DNA of 64,000 nt from Thermithiobacillus plumbiphilus. Lineage in GTDB: Bacteria > Pseudomonadota > Gammaproteobacteria > Acidithiobacillales > Thermithiobacillaceae. Under the pieces are notes generated by a model. The model ran no database searches. It saw nothing but the letters and a program-made list of their open reading frames with translations, and had not been told where the DNA came from. Shown here in pieces: positions 1 through 9,237 of the stretch. Location of the stretch: NCBI RefSeq assembly GCF_038070005.1, contig NZ_JBBPCO010000002.1, positions 299,402 through 363,401 of the forward strand. Direction: 5' to 3'. Every line of letters begins with the position of its first letter. Position 1 is the first letter of the stretch. The position numbers and the translations under genes were made by a program.

Positions 1-1022
1 AGGTGCACTGGCACGGGCAGCGCGCCGTCCTGGCCCTCTCCGGCGAACAGGCCGACAGAATCAAGGGCGTGCGGCGCGGGATCGGGCCGGCTGGCCGCGA
101 TTACTACGTCGAGCCCATGGAGGTGCTGGGTCTGAACAACCGGCTGGAAAGCGTCGGTGGCAAGATCGATGCCGAGAACCAGGTCAAGCTGCGCCAGATC
201 ACCGATGAAATCCGCGGCCGCCTGCCAGCCCTGAATCACCTGATGGATGCGCTGACCTGGATCGATCTGGCCCTGGCCGCGGGACAGCTTTCCCTTCATC
301 TCAATGCCACGCCACCCGAACTCATCGACCGGCCTATCGTGGAGCTGCAGGGCGCCTATCATCCGCAGCTCCTGCTGGCCTATGCCAATCGTCAGGGTCC
401 CCTGCCGCGCACGCTGAATCTCTGCATCGACGACCAGAAGCCGGTGCTGGTCATCACCGGGCCGAATACCGGTGGCAAGACCGTGGTCCTGAAAACCCTG
501 GGCCTGCTGACGGTCATGGCGCATTGTGGCCTGCATCTGCCCACCGAAGGCGTCGCGAGAATCGGCAACTTCAGCCGGGTCATCGTGGATGTTGGCGACC
601 AGCAGAGCATCGCCCATCACCTGTCCACCTTTGCCGGTCACGTCGAGGTGCTCAAGCGGCTGCTGGCGGAATCCGACGAGCGCACCCTGGTCCTGCTCGA
701 TGAACTGGGCACGGGCACCGATCCCGAGGAAGGCGCGGCACTGGCCATGGCCGTGCTCGATGAACTGTCGGAGCGCGGTGTGCACGGTGTGGTGACGACG
801 CATCTTTCGCCCTTGAAGACCTTCGCCAGCCGGCATCCGCGGCTTGAAAATGCCTCGATGCGCTTTGACTATGAGCGTCTCGAACCGACCTACCAGCTCG
901 AGATCGGCACGCCCGGTCGCTCGCTGGGACTGATCGTGGCCCGTCAGCGCGGTCTGGATGGTCCCCTGGTGGAACGCGCCCATGCCTATCTGGAAGAGAT
1001 TGCACCGGGGCACGGCCAATAG
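1..1022 (+). CDS. MutS2-family DNA mismatch/recombination ATPase, C-terminal part (5' end outside window)
   Basis: The gene enters the window already in frame, so only about the last 340 residues are visible. They hold the end of the MutS core (connector/lever region) and a complete MutS-type ABC ATPase: Walker A GPNTGGKT, Walker B with DELGTGTDP, and the HLST and TTH motifs. The wording of the ATPase (GLHLPTEG, GDQQSIAHHLSTF, LIGxPGRS-like IGTPGRS) is that of MutS2, not MutS1. MutS2 proteins act on branched DNA and collided ribosomes and normally continue about 250 residues past the ATPase into KOW and Smr nuclease domains. This one stops about 35 residues after the last ATPase motif, so the Smr domain is absent. 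No frameshift is visible before the TAG stop. The family call is strong; the true length is unknown. Confidence 0.85.
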   Translation, partial: VHWHGQRAVLALSGEQADRIKGVRRGIGPAGRDYYVEPMEVLGLNNRLESVGGKIDAENQVKLRQITDEIRGRLPALNHLMDALTWIDLALAAGQLSLHLNATPPELIDRPIVELQGAYHPQLLLAYANRQGPLPRTLNLCIDDQKPVLVITGPNTGGKTVVLKTLGLLTVMAHCGLHLPTEGVARIGNFSRVIVDVGDQQSIAHHLSTFAGHVEVLKRLLAESDERTLVLLDELGTGTDPEEGAALAMAVLDELSERGVHGVVTTHLSPLKTFASRHPRLENASMRFDYERLEPTYQLEIGTPGRSLGLIVARQRGLDGPLVERAHAYLEEIAPGHGQ

Positions 1023-1059
1023 ACAGGCGTGATCCCGCTTTGTCCTGTGCCTATGACTA

Positions 1060-1088
1060 TTGACGGAATTCCCCTGAAACAGTACTGT
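1060..1088 (+). promoter_or_regulatory. Putative sigma70 promoter upstream of ilvH
   Basis: TTGACG (1060-1065) is followed after 17 bp by TACTGT (1083-1088), a good match to -35/-10 spacing. It lies in the 159-bp gap between the mutS2-like gene and ilvH. Three GAATTCC-like motifs (1066, 1097, 1110) surround it and could be regulator sites, but this is inference. Confidence 0.45.
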
Positions 1089-1181
1089 CACAGGTTGAAT
1101 TCCACCGCAGAATTTCCGTAATAAGGCAAGGTCCGGCGAATACGCCATTTCTGGCGTTTACCGGCATGAATCTGGTGTACG

Positions 1182-1667
1182 ATGCGTCACGTGATTTCCA
1201 TCCTGCTTGAGAACGAAGCCGGCGCCCTGTCACGGGTGGCCGGGCTTTTCTCTGCCCGTGGCTACAATATTGAGGCCATGACCGTGGCGCCGACCAATGA
1301 TCCCCGCGTTTCCCGCATGACGCTGGTCACGGTCGGTCCCGATAACGTCATCGAGCAGATCCTCAAGCAGTTGAACAAGCTGATCGAGGTGATCCGGGTG
1401 CAGGATCTCACCGAAGGTCCGCATATCGCCCGCGAGATGATGCTCGTCAAGGTCCACGCCGTAGGCGCGGATCGCGAAGAGGTCAAGCGTCTTTCCGACA
1501 TCTTCCGTGGCAACATCATCGACGTCACCGACCGGTCCTATACCATCGAGCTGACTGGCTCCAGTGACAAACTCGACGCACTTCTGGAAGCCCTGGATGC
1601 CGGAATGATCATCGAGGTGGTCCGCACGGGCACCAGCGCCATCAGCCGGGGCGCCAAGGGTATCTGA
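1182..1667 (+). CDS. ilvH: Acetolactate synthase small (regulatory) subunit
   Basis: This 161-residue protein is the valine-sensing subunit of acetohydroxyacid synthase, the first enzyme of branched-chain amino acid synthesis. The N-terminal half is an ACT domain (ISILLENEAGALSRVAGLFS, then GYNIEAMTVAP), and the C-terminal half is the conserved IlvH domain (REMMLVKVHA, FRGNIIDVTDRSYTIELTG). Length is normal for the family. The start is the only good ATG, though its ribosome-binding site is weak. The catalytic subunit gene (ilvI/ilvB), normally immediately upstream, is absent: a mutS2-like gene lies there instead. ilvC follows after 127 bp, so the two are probably co-transcribed. Confidence 0.95.
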   Translation: MRHVISILLENEAGALSRVAGLFSARGYNIEAMTVAPTNDPRVSRMTLVTVGPDNVIEQILKQLNKLIEVIRVQDLTEGPHIAREMMLVKVHAVGADREEVKRLSDIFRGNIIDVTDRSYTIELTGSSDKLDALLEALDAGMIIEVVRTGTSAISRGAKGI

Positions 1668-1722
1668 TGTCCCGGTTGCCCCGTCCTGTCGCCACTTCAG
1701 TCCATCTGCCGGCCAGTTGTAA

Positions 1723-2811
<1,089 letters not shown>

Positions 2812-2825
2812 GCTGTCATCCAGGA

Positions 2826-2866
2826 AACAGGGCAGGGACCAGCAATGGTCCTTGTCCTGTTTTTGT
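2826..2866 (+). terminator. Rho-independent terminator after ilvC
   Basis: Two 16-nt arms, AACAGGGCAGGGACCA (2826-2841) and TGGTCCTTGTCCTGTT (2846-2861), pair along their whole length with two G-U wobbles. They enclose a GCAA tetraloop and run into a TTTTT tract. This is one of the clearest terminators in the window. Confidence 0.9.
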
Positions 2867-2947
2867 CATGCCCCTGATTCCAGCATGCTGCCCGGCAAAC
2901 TGGCAAAGCCAGGGGCTGTCTGCAGCACCAGACCAGAGGATGCATGC

Positions 2948-3619
2948 ATGCAAAACATAGCTGGTTCCCATCGTTGGATCGCCCGCGAGGGTTGGCCCTT
3001 CATTCTGCTGTTCGCGGCCGCAGCCATCCTGATCCAGGTCTTTCTAGGCTTCTGGTGGGCGCTTCCTTTATATGTCCTGACCGCCTTTTCCATCAATTTC
3101 TTTCGAGACCCGGCGCGGCCCGTATCCACGGATCCCGAGGCCGTGGTCTGCCCGGCCGATGGCAAGGTGATCCTGGTGGAACAGACGCAGGATCCCTATC
3201 TCAAGCGGGATGCGATTAAAATCAGCATATTCATGAATGTCTTTGATGTGCATATCAACCGCATGCCCATCAACGGACAGATCCGGGAACGCTGGTATCA
3301 TCCCGGGCGCTTTTTCAATGCCGCGCTGAACAAGGCCTCCCTGGAAAACGAACGCAACGCGCTCTGGGTACGAACGCCGGCTGGCCGTGATGTCACCGTG
3401 GTACAGGTGGCGGGACTGGTTGCCCGGCGCATCCTTTGTTACGTGCAGGCAGGCGATGCCGTAAGTCAGGGAGATCGTTTCGGCTTCATCCGCTTTGGGT
3501 CCCGCGTGGACACCTTTCTGCCCCTGGATACCGAGGTTCTGGTGAGTGTGGGCGATCGGGTTCGCTCCAGACAGGATGTGATTGCGCGTCTGCCCATGGC
3601 GGATCGGGTGAATGCCTAG
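2948..3619 (+). CDS. psd: Phosphatidylserine decarboxylase proenzyme (short Psd-A type)
   Basis: Psd makes phosphatidylethanolamine from phosphatidylserine. The 223-residue protein is the compact Psd-A form. It has an N-terminal hydrophobic stretch (about residues 16-52), the central IFMNVFDVHINRMP motif, and a Gly-Ser pair at 184-185 (RFGSRVD). At that pair the proenzyme is expected to cleave itself to form the pyruvoyl cofactor. The chosen ATG has a GAGG ribosome-binding site 8 nt upstream; an upstream in-frame start would sit inside the ilvC terminator and is unlikely. The stop overlaps the start of pssA by 8 nt, so the two phospholipid steps are translationally coupled. Confidence 0.95.
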   Translation: MQNIAGSHRWIAREGWPFILLFAAAAILIQVFLGFWWALPLYVLTAFSINFFRDPARPVSTDPEAVVCPADGKVILVEQTQDPYLKRDAIKISIFMNVFDVHINRMPINGQIRERWYHPGRFFNAALNKASLENERNALWVRTPAGRDVTVVQVAGLVARRILCYVQAGDAVSQGDRFGFIRFGSRVDTFLPLDTEVLVSVGDRVRSRQDVIARLPMADRVNA

Positions 3620-4382
3620 ACTTCAGACCAGTAAAGGAGCCGTTCTGGTGGAAAATACGCCGCGTCGCGGGGTTTATGTCTTGCCCAATCTCTTCACCAC
3701 CGCCAGCCTCTTTGCCGGATTCTATGCCATCATCAAGGCCATTGGCGGTGATTTCCAGCTTGCGGCCTCTGTCATCTTCATTGCCATGGTGCTCGATGGT
3801 CTGGATGGCCGCATCGCTCGCCTGACCAACACGCAAAGTGACTTCGGCGCCGAGTATGACTCCCTCGCCGACGTGATTGCCTTTGGGCTGGCGCCATCAG
3901 TGGTGCTTTATCTTTGGGGGCTTTCAGGGTACGGCAAGATCGGCTGGCTGGGGGCTTTCGTGTTCACCGCCTGTGGAGCACTCAGGCTGGCGCGTTTCAA
4001 CACCCAGGTCCACGTTGCTTCCAAGAGCCATTTTCAGGGCCTGCCCATTCCGGCGGCCGCCGCTACCCTCGCGGGCCTGGTCTGGGTGGCGGAAAGCCCG
4101 GAAGTATCGGGCTTCATCGATGATTTTGCCCAGCCCATCGCCCTGGCACTGGTGTATCTCCTGGGCCTCTTCATGGTCAGCAATTTCCGTTACAAAAGCT
4201 TCAAGGACGTGGATCTGCGTGGCAGGGTCCCCTTTGTGCTGGCGGTCATTGGCGTGCTGATCGTGGCGCTGATCGCCGTTCATCCGCCCCTGGTGCTTTT
4301 TGCTGCAAGCCTGACCTATGCGCTGTCTGGTCCTGTACTCACTCTGTTGCAAATGCGCCAGCGCAAGGAACAGCGGCGCTAG
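3612..4382 (+). CDS. pssA: CDP-diacylglycerol-serine O-phosphatidyltransferase
   Basis: This 256-residue integral membrane enzyme makes phosphatidylserine, the substrate of the neighbouring psd product. The CDP-alcohol phosphotransferase signature is complete: D62xxD65G66xxA69R70, then G79xxxD83xxxD87. The four aspartates bind the two metal ions and the CDP-lipid. About seven or eight hydrophobic helices surround it, ending in a basic tail (RQRKEQRR). The gene overlaps psd by 8 nt. The psd-pssA pair between ilvC and leuA is a conserved proteobacterial order. Confidence 0.94.
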   Translation: MPRLQTSKGAVLVENTPRRGVYVLPNLFTTASLFAGFYAIIKAIGGDFQLAASVIFIAMVLDGLDGRIARLTNTQSDFGAEYDSLADVIAFGLAPSVVLYLWGLSGYGKIGWLGAFVFTACGALRLARFNTQVHVASKSHFQGLPIPAAAATLAGLVWVAESPEVSGFIDDFAQPIALALVYLLGLFMVSNFRYKSFKDVDLRGRVPFVLAVIGVLIVALIAVHPPLVLFAASLTYALSGPVLTLLQMRQRKEQRR

Positions 4383-4396
4383 GGCGGTGAATCGGC

Positions 4397-4828
4397 ATGA
4401 GCGATCTGGAACGGCAATATAAAGCCATGAGCATCGGCGAACGCATGGAACTTGCGCTCAGTGCGGACCTGCCGGATTGCTACCGGCCCTTTCTGGTTCG
4501 CGATCAGTGGATGCAGATCAAATGCTATTTCGCCCGCCGGCTGGATCTGCGTCCGCCCGAGATTGCGCAACTGCTCGCGGATCAGGATCACGTGATCCGT
4601 TTGTGCATCGCCAAGCGCATGGATCTCACGCCTGCACAGGTCGCGTGCTGCGTCAATGACCGCGATCCCAATGTGCGTTACTTCATCGCCAAGAGCCCCC
4701 TGCTCGATGAGACACAAAGGCAGCAGCTTCTGAACGATGAGGACGAGCTGGTCCGGGCCGCGGCCAGAAAGGGGCCACGCGAACCGAAGATCCGTGCCCG
4801 GCCCGGACAGGCTCCGCTGATTCGCTGA
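4397..4828 (+). CDS. Small LRV/HEAT-like repeat protein of unknown function
   Basis: The 143-residue soluble protein has a short helical N terminus followed by several repeats of about 24 residues of the kind (I/V)R(L/Y)xIAKRxDL. The visible repeats run roughly over residues 35-125 (for example [12 protein letters not shown] and [11 protein letters not shown]). This is the pattern of leucine-rich-repeat-variant/HEAT-like solenoids, which are protein-binding scaffolds. A basic, proline-containing tail follows. A strong ribosome-binding site (AGGGCGGTG) lies just before the ATG, 14 nt after pssA, so it is probably the last gene of psd-pssA-X. No catalytic residues are recognisable, and the partner is unknown. 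Confidence 0.7.
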   Translation: MSDLERQYKAMSIGERMELALSADLPDCYRPFLVRDQWMQIKCYFARRLDLRPPEIAQLLADQDHVIRLCIAKRMDLTPAQVACCVNDRDPNVRYFIAKSPLLDETQRQQLLNDEDELVRAAARKGPREPKIRARPGQAPLIR

Positions 4829-4834
4829 GGGTTC

Positions 4835-5087
4835 TTGCGGTACCGTCGGGCTTGCGCTAGGATTCCGTGCATGTACCCCATACCTACCGCATCCCCAGCT
4901 CACACCTGTGAGCCCGCGCGCTGGCAACATGCCTGCGCCTGGGCCCTGCAATTGCGCTCGCCTGTCGTCTTTGCCGGCCTCCGACTATCTGTCCTGCTGC
5001 ACTAGTCTTCTCCAGCCCTTGCCAGGGTTTTCAGCACTGTATTCATTTTCCGGCCCCCACGGCCGGATCTGTATCTGGAGGACGGTC
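4835..5087 (+). promoter_or_regulatory. leuA upstream region with possible promoter and Leu-rich leader
   Basis: TTGCGG (4835-4840) is separated by 17 bp from TAGGAT (4858-4863), a plausible promoter. A 44-codon reading frame begins at ATG 4871. Its last 19 codons include six leucines and three valines, and it ends at TAG 5003-5005. A small hairpin (CCCT/AGGG, 5016-5027) with a TTTT tract follows directly. The layout resembles a leucine attenuator, but the stem is only 4 bp and the proposed transcription start would leave almost no leader before the ATG. A second hairpin (CCGGCC/GGCCGG, 5050-5066) lies close to the leuA ribosome-binding site. Confidence 0.25.
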
Positions 5088-6620
5088 ATGAGTGACCATT
5101 TGATCATATTCGATACCACGATGCGCGATGGCGAGCAGTCGCCCGGCGCATCCATGACCAAGGACGACAAGATCCGTATTGCCAAGGCGCTGGAGCGCCT
5201 GCGCGTGGATGTCATCGAGGCCGGTTTCCCGGCCGCGAGCAACGGGGATTTCGAGGCAGTTCGAGCCGTGGCGGAAACGGTGCGCGACTCGCGCATCTGC
5301 GCGCTGACCCGGGCACGCGAGGCCGACATCATACGCGCCGGCGAAGCCCTGAAGCCAGCCGCGGCCAACCGCATCCACACCTTCATTGCCACCAGCCCGA
5401 TTCACATGCAGGCCAAGCTGCGCATGACGCCGGAGCAGGTGCTGGAAGCGGCGGTCATGGCGGTGCGCACTGCGCGCCAGTTCACCGATGACGTGGAGTT
5501 TTCCGCCGAAGATGCCGGGCGTTCTGACGAGGACTTCCTCTGCCGTATCGTCGATGCCGTCATCCAGGCGGGCGCGCGCGCCATCAACATCCCCGATACG
5601 GTCGGCTACAACCTGCCGGATCGCTTTGGCCAGCTCATCCGCAATCTGCGCGAGCGCGTTCCCAACAGCGACAAGGTGATCTTTTCGGTGCACTGCCACA
5701 ATGATCTCGGGCTGGCGGTGGCCAACTCGCTGTCGGCGGTACAGAACGGCGCGCGCCAGGTCGAGTGCACCATCAATGCCCTGGGTGAACGGGCCGGCAA
5801 TGCCGCGCTCGAAGAGATCGTGATGGCGGTGCGTACGCGCCGAGATGTGTTCACTTGCGATACGCGCATCGATACCACACAGATCGTGCCGGTTTCCAAG
5901 CTTGTCTCCACCATCACCGGGTTTCCGGTGCAGCCGAACAAGGCCATCGTCGGCGCGAATGCCTTTGCGCATGAATCCGGCATACATCAGGATGGCGTGC
6001 TCAAGCACCGCGAGACCTACGAAATCATGCGCGCCGAGGATGTCGGCTGGAGCACCAATCGCATTTCGCTGGGCAAGCTTTCGGGCCGGGCCGCGTTTCG
6101 GGCGCGCTTGCAGGAGTTGGGCATCACGCTCAATGACGATCGCCTGAATGCAGCCTTTGCCCGCTTCAAGGACCTGGCGGATCGCAAGAGCGAGATCTTC
6201 GACGAGGATCTGCAGGCTCTGGTGAGCAACGAGGTCCAGACCAGCCTTGCTGAGCATTATCGGCTCGGTTATCTCAAGGTCTGCTCGGAGATGGGTTGCC
6301 GTCCCGAGGCGACGCTGGAAATGCTGGTGGATGGGGTGGAGAAAACCAGTCATGCCAGCGGCAGCGGGCCGGTGGACGCCACTTTCAAGGCGATCGAGGC
6401 CCTTGCCAATTCCGGGGCGACCTTGCTGCTGTATTCAGTGAACGCCATCACCACCGGCACCGATGCCCAGGGCGAGGTCACGGTGCGGCTTGAAAAGGCC
6501 GGGCGTGTGGTGAACGGGCAGGGCGCAGATACCGACATCGTCATCGCCAGCGCCAAGGCCTACCTTAACGCCTTGAACCGCCTGGCTCAGCCCAGTGGGC
6601 GGAAGCATCCTCAGTTGTAG
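5088..6620 (+). CDS. leuA: 2-isopropylmalate synthase
   Basis: LeuA condenses acetyl-CoA and 2-oxoisovalerate, the committed step to leucine. The 510-residue protein has the HMGL-like TIM barrel with the catalytic [13 protein letters not shown] motif near residues 8-20 and the metal-binding HCHND motif. The C-terminal allosteric LeuA dimer domain, which binds leucine for feedback inhibition, is present (about residues 380-500). The start was set at the ATG with GGAGGA 5-6 nt upstream because it gives the canonical [17 protein letters not shown] terminus; the frame stays open 180 nt further upstream. Leucine synthesis continues outside the window. An intrinsic terminator follows. Confidence 0.96.
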   Translation: MSDHLIIFDTTMRDGEQSPGASMTKDDKIRIAKALERLRVDVIEAGFPAASNGDFEAVRAVAETVRDSRICALTRAREADIIRAGEALKPAAANRIHTFIATSPIHMQAKLRMTPEQVLEAAVMAVRTARQFTDDVEFSAEDAGRSDEDFLCRIVDAVIQAGARAINIPDTVGYNLPDRFGQLIRNLRERVPNSDKVIFSVHCHNDLGLAVANSLSAVQNGARQVECTINALGERAGNAALEEIVMAVRTRRDVFTCDTRIDTTQIVPVSKLVSTITGFPVQPNKAIVGANAFAHESGIHQDGVLKHRETYEIMRAEDVGWSTNRISLGKLSGRAAFRARLQELGITLNDDRLNAAFARFKDLADRKSEIFDEDLQALVSNEVQTSLAEHYRLGYLKVCSEMGCRPEATLEMLVDGVEKTSHASGSGPVDATFKAIEALANSGATLLLYSVNAITTGTDAQGEVTVRLEKAGRVVNGQGADTDIVIASAKAYLNALNRLAQPSGRKHPQL

Positions 6621-6627
6621 CCGACTC

Positions 6628-6650
6628 AGCCCTCCTCTGGAGGGCTTTTC
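6628..6650 (+). terminator. Rho-independent terminator after leuA
   Basis: AGCCCTCC (6628-6635) and GGAGGGCT (6639-6646) form a perfect 8-bp stem with a TCT loop, followed by TTTT. It separates leuA from the carbonic anhydrase gene. Confidence 0.85.
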
Positions 6651-6668
6651 AATAAAAAAGGAGAGAAT

Positions 6669-7412
6669 ATGCAGGTAAGGCAGTTTGCCCTGGGTATTTT
6701 TCTGGCACTCGCTGCAGGGCCAGTTCTGGCTGACGGGGAACACTGGGGCTATGCCGGGCAGGACGGGCCCGAACACTGGGCGGAGTTGAGCGAGAAGTAC
6801 GCCACCTGCGCCAGCGGCAAGCATCAGTCACCCATTGATATCGACAAGGCGGTGATGGGCGATGCAGCGCATCTGGCATTTGATTATCATGATGCCCCGC
6901 TGCATATCGTCAACAATGGCCATACCATCGAGGTGGACATTCCGGCCGGCAACACCCTGCGCGTGAATGAGCACCGCTATGAGCTGGTCCAGTTCCACTT
7001 TCACACCCCCAGCGAGGAAGCTTTCCACGGCAAGCATTATCCGATGGTGGCGCACCTCGTGCACAAGGATGCCGAAGGGCATCTGGCAGTAGTCGCGGTG
7101 GAATTCGAGCGCGGAGGGCAAAACCGGGCCTTGCAGCCCATCTGGTCTCATCTGCCCGTGAAAGCCGGGGAGGTGCATGATTACAGGAACATAAAGGTGC
7201 ATCTCAAGCAGTTGCTGCCCACACATAAGATGCACTACGCTTTTGAAGGCTCGCTGACCACGCCGCCTTGCACCGAGGGCGTATCCTGGTTTGTCATGGA
7301 AAAGCCCGTGAGCATCTCAAACCAGCAACTGGCGAGCTTTCAAAGGCTTTACCCCAATAATGCACGCCCGATCCAGGCCCTCAATGGTCGCGTGATCCAC
7401 GAAGGTCGCTGA
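6669..7412 (+). CDS. Periplasmic alpha-carbonic anhydrase
   Basis: This zinc enzyme interconverts CO2 and bicarbonate in the periplasm. Residues 1-21 form a signal peptide with cleavage likely after VLA. The zinc ligands are H110 and H112 (QFHFHTPSEE) and H129 (VAHLVH). The proton-shuttle histidine is in NNGHTIEVD (H85), and the SLTTPPCTEGV loop carries the catalytic threonine. C47 and the Cys in PPCTEG probably form the disulfide typical of bacterial alpha enzymes. Its 247 residues are normal for the family. A strong AGGAGA ribosome-binding site precedes the ATG. It stands alone after the leuA terminator, so it is probably transcribed from its own promoter; a role in CO2 supply is inference. 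Confidence 0.93.
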   Translation: MQVRQFALGIFLALAAGPVLADGEHWGYAGQDGPEHWAELSEKYATCASGKHQSPIDIDKAVMGDAAHLAFDYHDAPLHIVNNGHTIEVDIPAGNTLRVNEHRYELVQFHFHTPSEEAFHGKHYPMVAHLVHKDAEGHLAVVAVEFERGGQNRALQPIWSHLPVKAGEVHDYRNIKVHLKQLLPTHKMHYAFEGSLTTPPCTEGVSWFVMEKPVSISNQQLASFQRLYPNNARPIQALNGRVIHEGR

Positions 7413-7503
7413 AGCACGTGGCTGGCTGGCCAAAGGGTGCTTCCCCGCTTCGGCCACTGCTGTTATACAAGTCGCCAGAGTACTGCTCTGGAGATAGGGG
7501 GAG

Positions 7504-7953
7504 ATGGTTCGCATGAGGGAAGGATTGCTGACCAGGTCCGGGGAGTTCGGCGGCATGCTGGCGCAGGCGCCGGCCGGTACTGGCCCGGTGTTCCCGCAGA
7601 TCCCTGATCTGCCGCTTGTGATCTTTTCCTCTGCCTCCTTCGCTCTCCTGTTTTCCGTGGGCGTGGCGGTATTCCTGTTCATCAAGAGCGGGGAAAGGGC
7701 CACGGCGCAAACCGGCATCCGGTTCTTTTTCCTGCAACTCCTGCTCGGGCTGGTCTGGCTGGTCTTGCTGTTTTTCCTGCATCTCCCTGGCTGGGCATTT
7801 GCCGTGGTGCTGGTCCAGTGGGTGGTTCTGCTGCAGACCATTGTTATTTTCTGGCGTCGTCTGGCAGTGGCGGGATTCCTGCTTTTGCCCTATTTTGTCT
7901 GGGTAAGCCTCATGGTCTGGTTGCTTGGTAGTCTATGGCGCCTGCAGCCCTGA
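7504..7953 (+). CDS. TspO/MBR-like tryptophan-rich membrane protein, divergent
   Basis: The 149-residue, very hydrophobic protein has four or five membrane segments. The C-terminal two thirds resemble TspO: FFLQLLLGLVWLVLLFFLHLPGWA, then LLPYFVWVSLMVWLLGSLWRL, which matches the usual LLPYLAWVSFAxxLNxxIWRLN ending. The family PPGWVFGPVW loop is replaced by PDLPLVIFSSAS, and the first TspO helix seems missing or replaced. TspO proteins bind porphyrins or act as stress sensors. With the conserved Trp/Pro loop lost, ligand binding is uncertain. A short hairpin (CCAGAG/CTCTGG, 7475-7491) precedes the start. The assignment rests on motif similarity only. Confidence 0.5.
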   Translation: MVRMREGLLTRSGEFGGMLAQAPAGTGPVFPQIPDLPLVIFSSASFALLFSVGVAVFLFIKSGERATAQTGIRFFFLQLLLGLVWLVLLFFLHLPGWAFAVVLVQWVVLLQTIVIFWRRLAVAGFLLLPYFVWVSLMVWLLGSLWRLQP

Positions 7954-8048
7954 TCCTGAAAAGTATTCATGATTCCGGGCGTCTCTGATAGGGCGCCTTT
8001 CATTTGCTCAATCTGAGCGCATTTTTGTCGATAATTCAGGTTGTTTAC

Positions 8049-8978
8049 ATGTTTTTCAAGAACCTTCAGCTGTATCGCCTTACCAAACCCTTTCACATCT
8101 CCCCCAGGGATCTCGAAACTCACCTGAGCGCGCTGGCTTTCAAGCCCTGCGGGCGCGTCGATCTGTCCAGCACGGGCTGGGTATCGCCGCTGGGGCGCCA
8201 GGGCCGGGTACTGGTCCATGCCGCGCAGGGACGCCTGCTGCTTTGCGCGCAGAAGGAAGAAAAGATCCTGCCGGCCGCTGTCATCAAGGAATTCGTGGAC
8301 CACAAGGCCGAGGAGATCGAGGCGCAGCAGGGCCGTAAGGTCAGGCGCAAGGAACGGGACGCCCTGCGCGATGAGGTGATGCAGGACCTACTGCCACGCG
8401 CCTTCACCCGCAGCAGCCAGACGTGCGCCTATATCAGCCCGGAAAAGGGCTGGATGGTGATCGATGCCGCCAGCGCAAAGAAGGCCGAGGATTTCGTGGA
8501 CCTGCTGCGCCGCAGTATCGATGGTTTCCAGGCGCACCCGCCGGTGTTGCAGGGCAATCCGGGTGCAATCATGACGCGCTGGCTGGCCGGTGAGGAAGAT
8601 CTGCCCGCGGGCTTTGAGCTTGGCGACGAGTGTGAACTGGTGGAAGCGGGCGAGGAGGGGGGCATCGTGCGCTGCAAGCGCCATGATCTTGCCGCCAGCG
8701 AGATCATGTCTCATCTTCAGGCGGGCAAGCAGGTCAGCCGCCTGGCCCTGAACTGGACGGATCACCTGTCCTGTGTGCTCGGCGACGATCTGCTCGTGCG
8801 CCGCGTGCGTCTCGACGATGTGCTGCGTGATGAACTGGAAAAAACGGATGACGCCGCGGCAGAACTGGATGCCATGTTCGTCCTGATGAGTCTGGAATTC
8901 GATGCCTTTCTTGAGCAGCTTCTGGGGATCTTCAGCGAGCAGGTGCCAGACACGACACGGCTGGTTGCCAATGCCTGA
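8049..8978 (+). CDS. rdgC: Recombination-associated protein RdgC
   Basis: RdgC is a ring-shaped DNA-binding protein of the nucleoid that limits RecA filament formation at replication forks. The start MFFKNLQLYRLTKPFHI and the later motifs (GWVSPLGR, FTRSSQTCAYISPEKGWMVIDAASAKKAEDFVDLLR, TRWL, LALNW) are diagnostic, and the length of 309 residues is typical. The frame extends a little further upstream, but the ATG giving MFFKN is the family start; its ribosome-binding site is poor. It stands alone. Its function connects with the SbcCD/RecBCD genes further along the window, though not by linkage. Confidence 0.95.
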   Translation: MFFKNLQLYRLTKPFHISPRDLETHLSALAFKPCGRVDLSSTGWVSPLGRQGRVLVHAAQGRLLLCAQKEEKILPAAVIKEFVDHKAEEIEAQQGRKVRRKERDALRDEVMQDLLPRAFTRSSQTCAYISPEKGWMVIDAASAKKAEDFVDLLRRSIDGFQAHPPVLQGNPGAIMTRWLAGEEDLPAGFELGDECELVEAGEEGGIVRCKRHDLAASEIMSHLQAGKQVSRLALNWTDHLSCVLGDDLLVRRVRLDDVLRDELEKTDDAAAELDAMFVLMSLEFDAFLEQLLGIFSEQVPDTTRLVANA

Positions 8979-8985
8979 AGGGCGC

Positions 8986-9013
8986 TTGCCGTCGGGGAAA
9001 TCTGCTATAGAAT
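8986..9013 (+). promoter_or_regulatory. Putative promoter for the small zinc-finger-like gene
   Basis: TTGCCG (8986-8991), a 16-bp spacer and TAGAAT (9008-9013) lie directly after rdgC and about 50 bp before the next start. The region is AT-rich relative to its surroundings (CTATAGAATTTATAG). Confidence 0.4.
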
Positions 9014-9063
9014 TTATAGGTGACCCTGTTCATGACGGCTGGCACACACGCAAGGAGCGACAC

Positions 9064-9237
9064 ATGAAGGATAGACCGAGACCTCATCAGGATCATCTCG
9101 TCGCCTGTCAGGTTTGCCTCAGGGAGGTGCCGAAGTCAGAGGCGGCAAACGCTGAAGCCGATGATTACGTGCTGTACTTTTGTGGGGTGGACTGTCATCA
9201 GGCATGGAGGGAGCAGGAGGACGAGGCCAACAAGTGA
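9064..9237 (+). CDS. DUF3330-like small zinc-binding protein
   Basis: The 57-residue protein has CQVCLREVPKSEA near the N terminus and YFCGVDCHQAW near the C terminus. The CxxC and CxxxC pairs suggest a single zinc site. The spacing and the words VCLREVPKSEA and DYVxxFCGxDC match DUF3330, small proteins of unknown function also found beside mercury-resistance genes and transposons. A clear AAGGAG ribosome-binding site lies 8 nt before the ATG. No transposon or mer gene is visible nearby. Function unknown; metal sensing or chaperoning is only a guess. Confidence 0.7.
   Translation: MKDRPRPHQDHLVACQVCLREVPKSEAANAEADDYVLYFCGVDCHQAWREQEDEANK

Noticed and set aside
7475..7491. Hairpin CCAGAG/CTCTGG before the TspO-like gene as a terminator
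   Set aside because: It is followed by purines rather than Ts; it may still affect translation, but nothing supports that.
7979..8002. Terminator after the TspO-like gene
   Set aside because: GGCGTC/GGCGCC makes at most a short wobble-containing stem with only three Ts after it.
9064..9237. Transposon or mer remnant suggested by the DUF3330-like gene
   Set aside because: No transposase, inverted repeat or mer gene is nearby; the surrounding genes are ordinary chromosomal ones.
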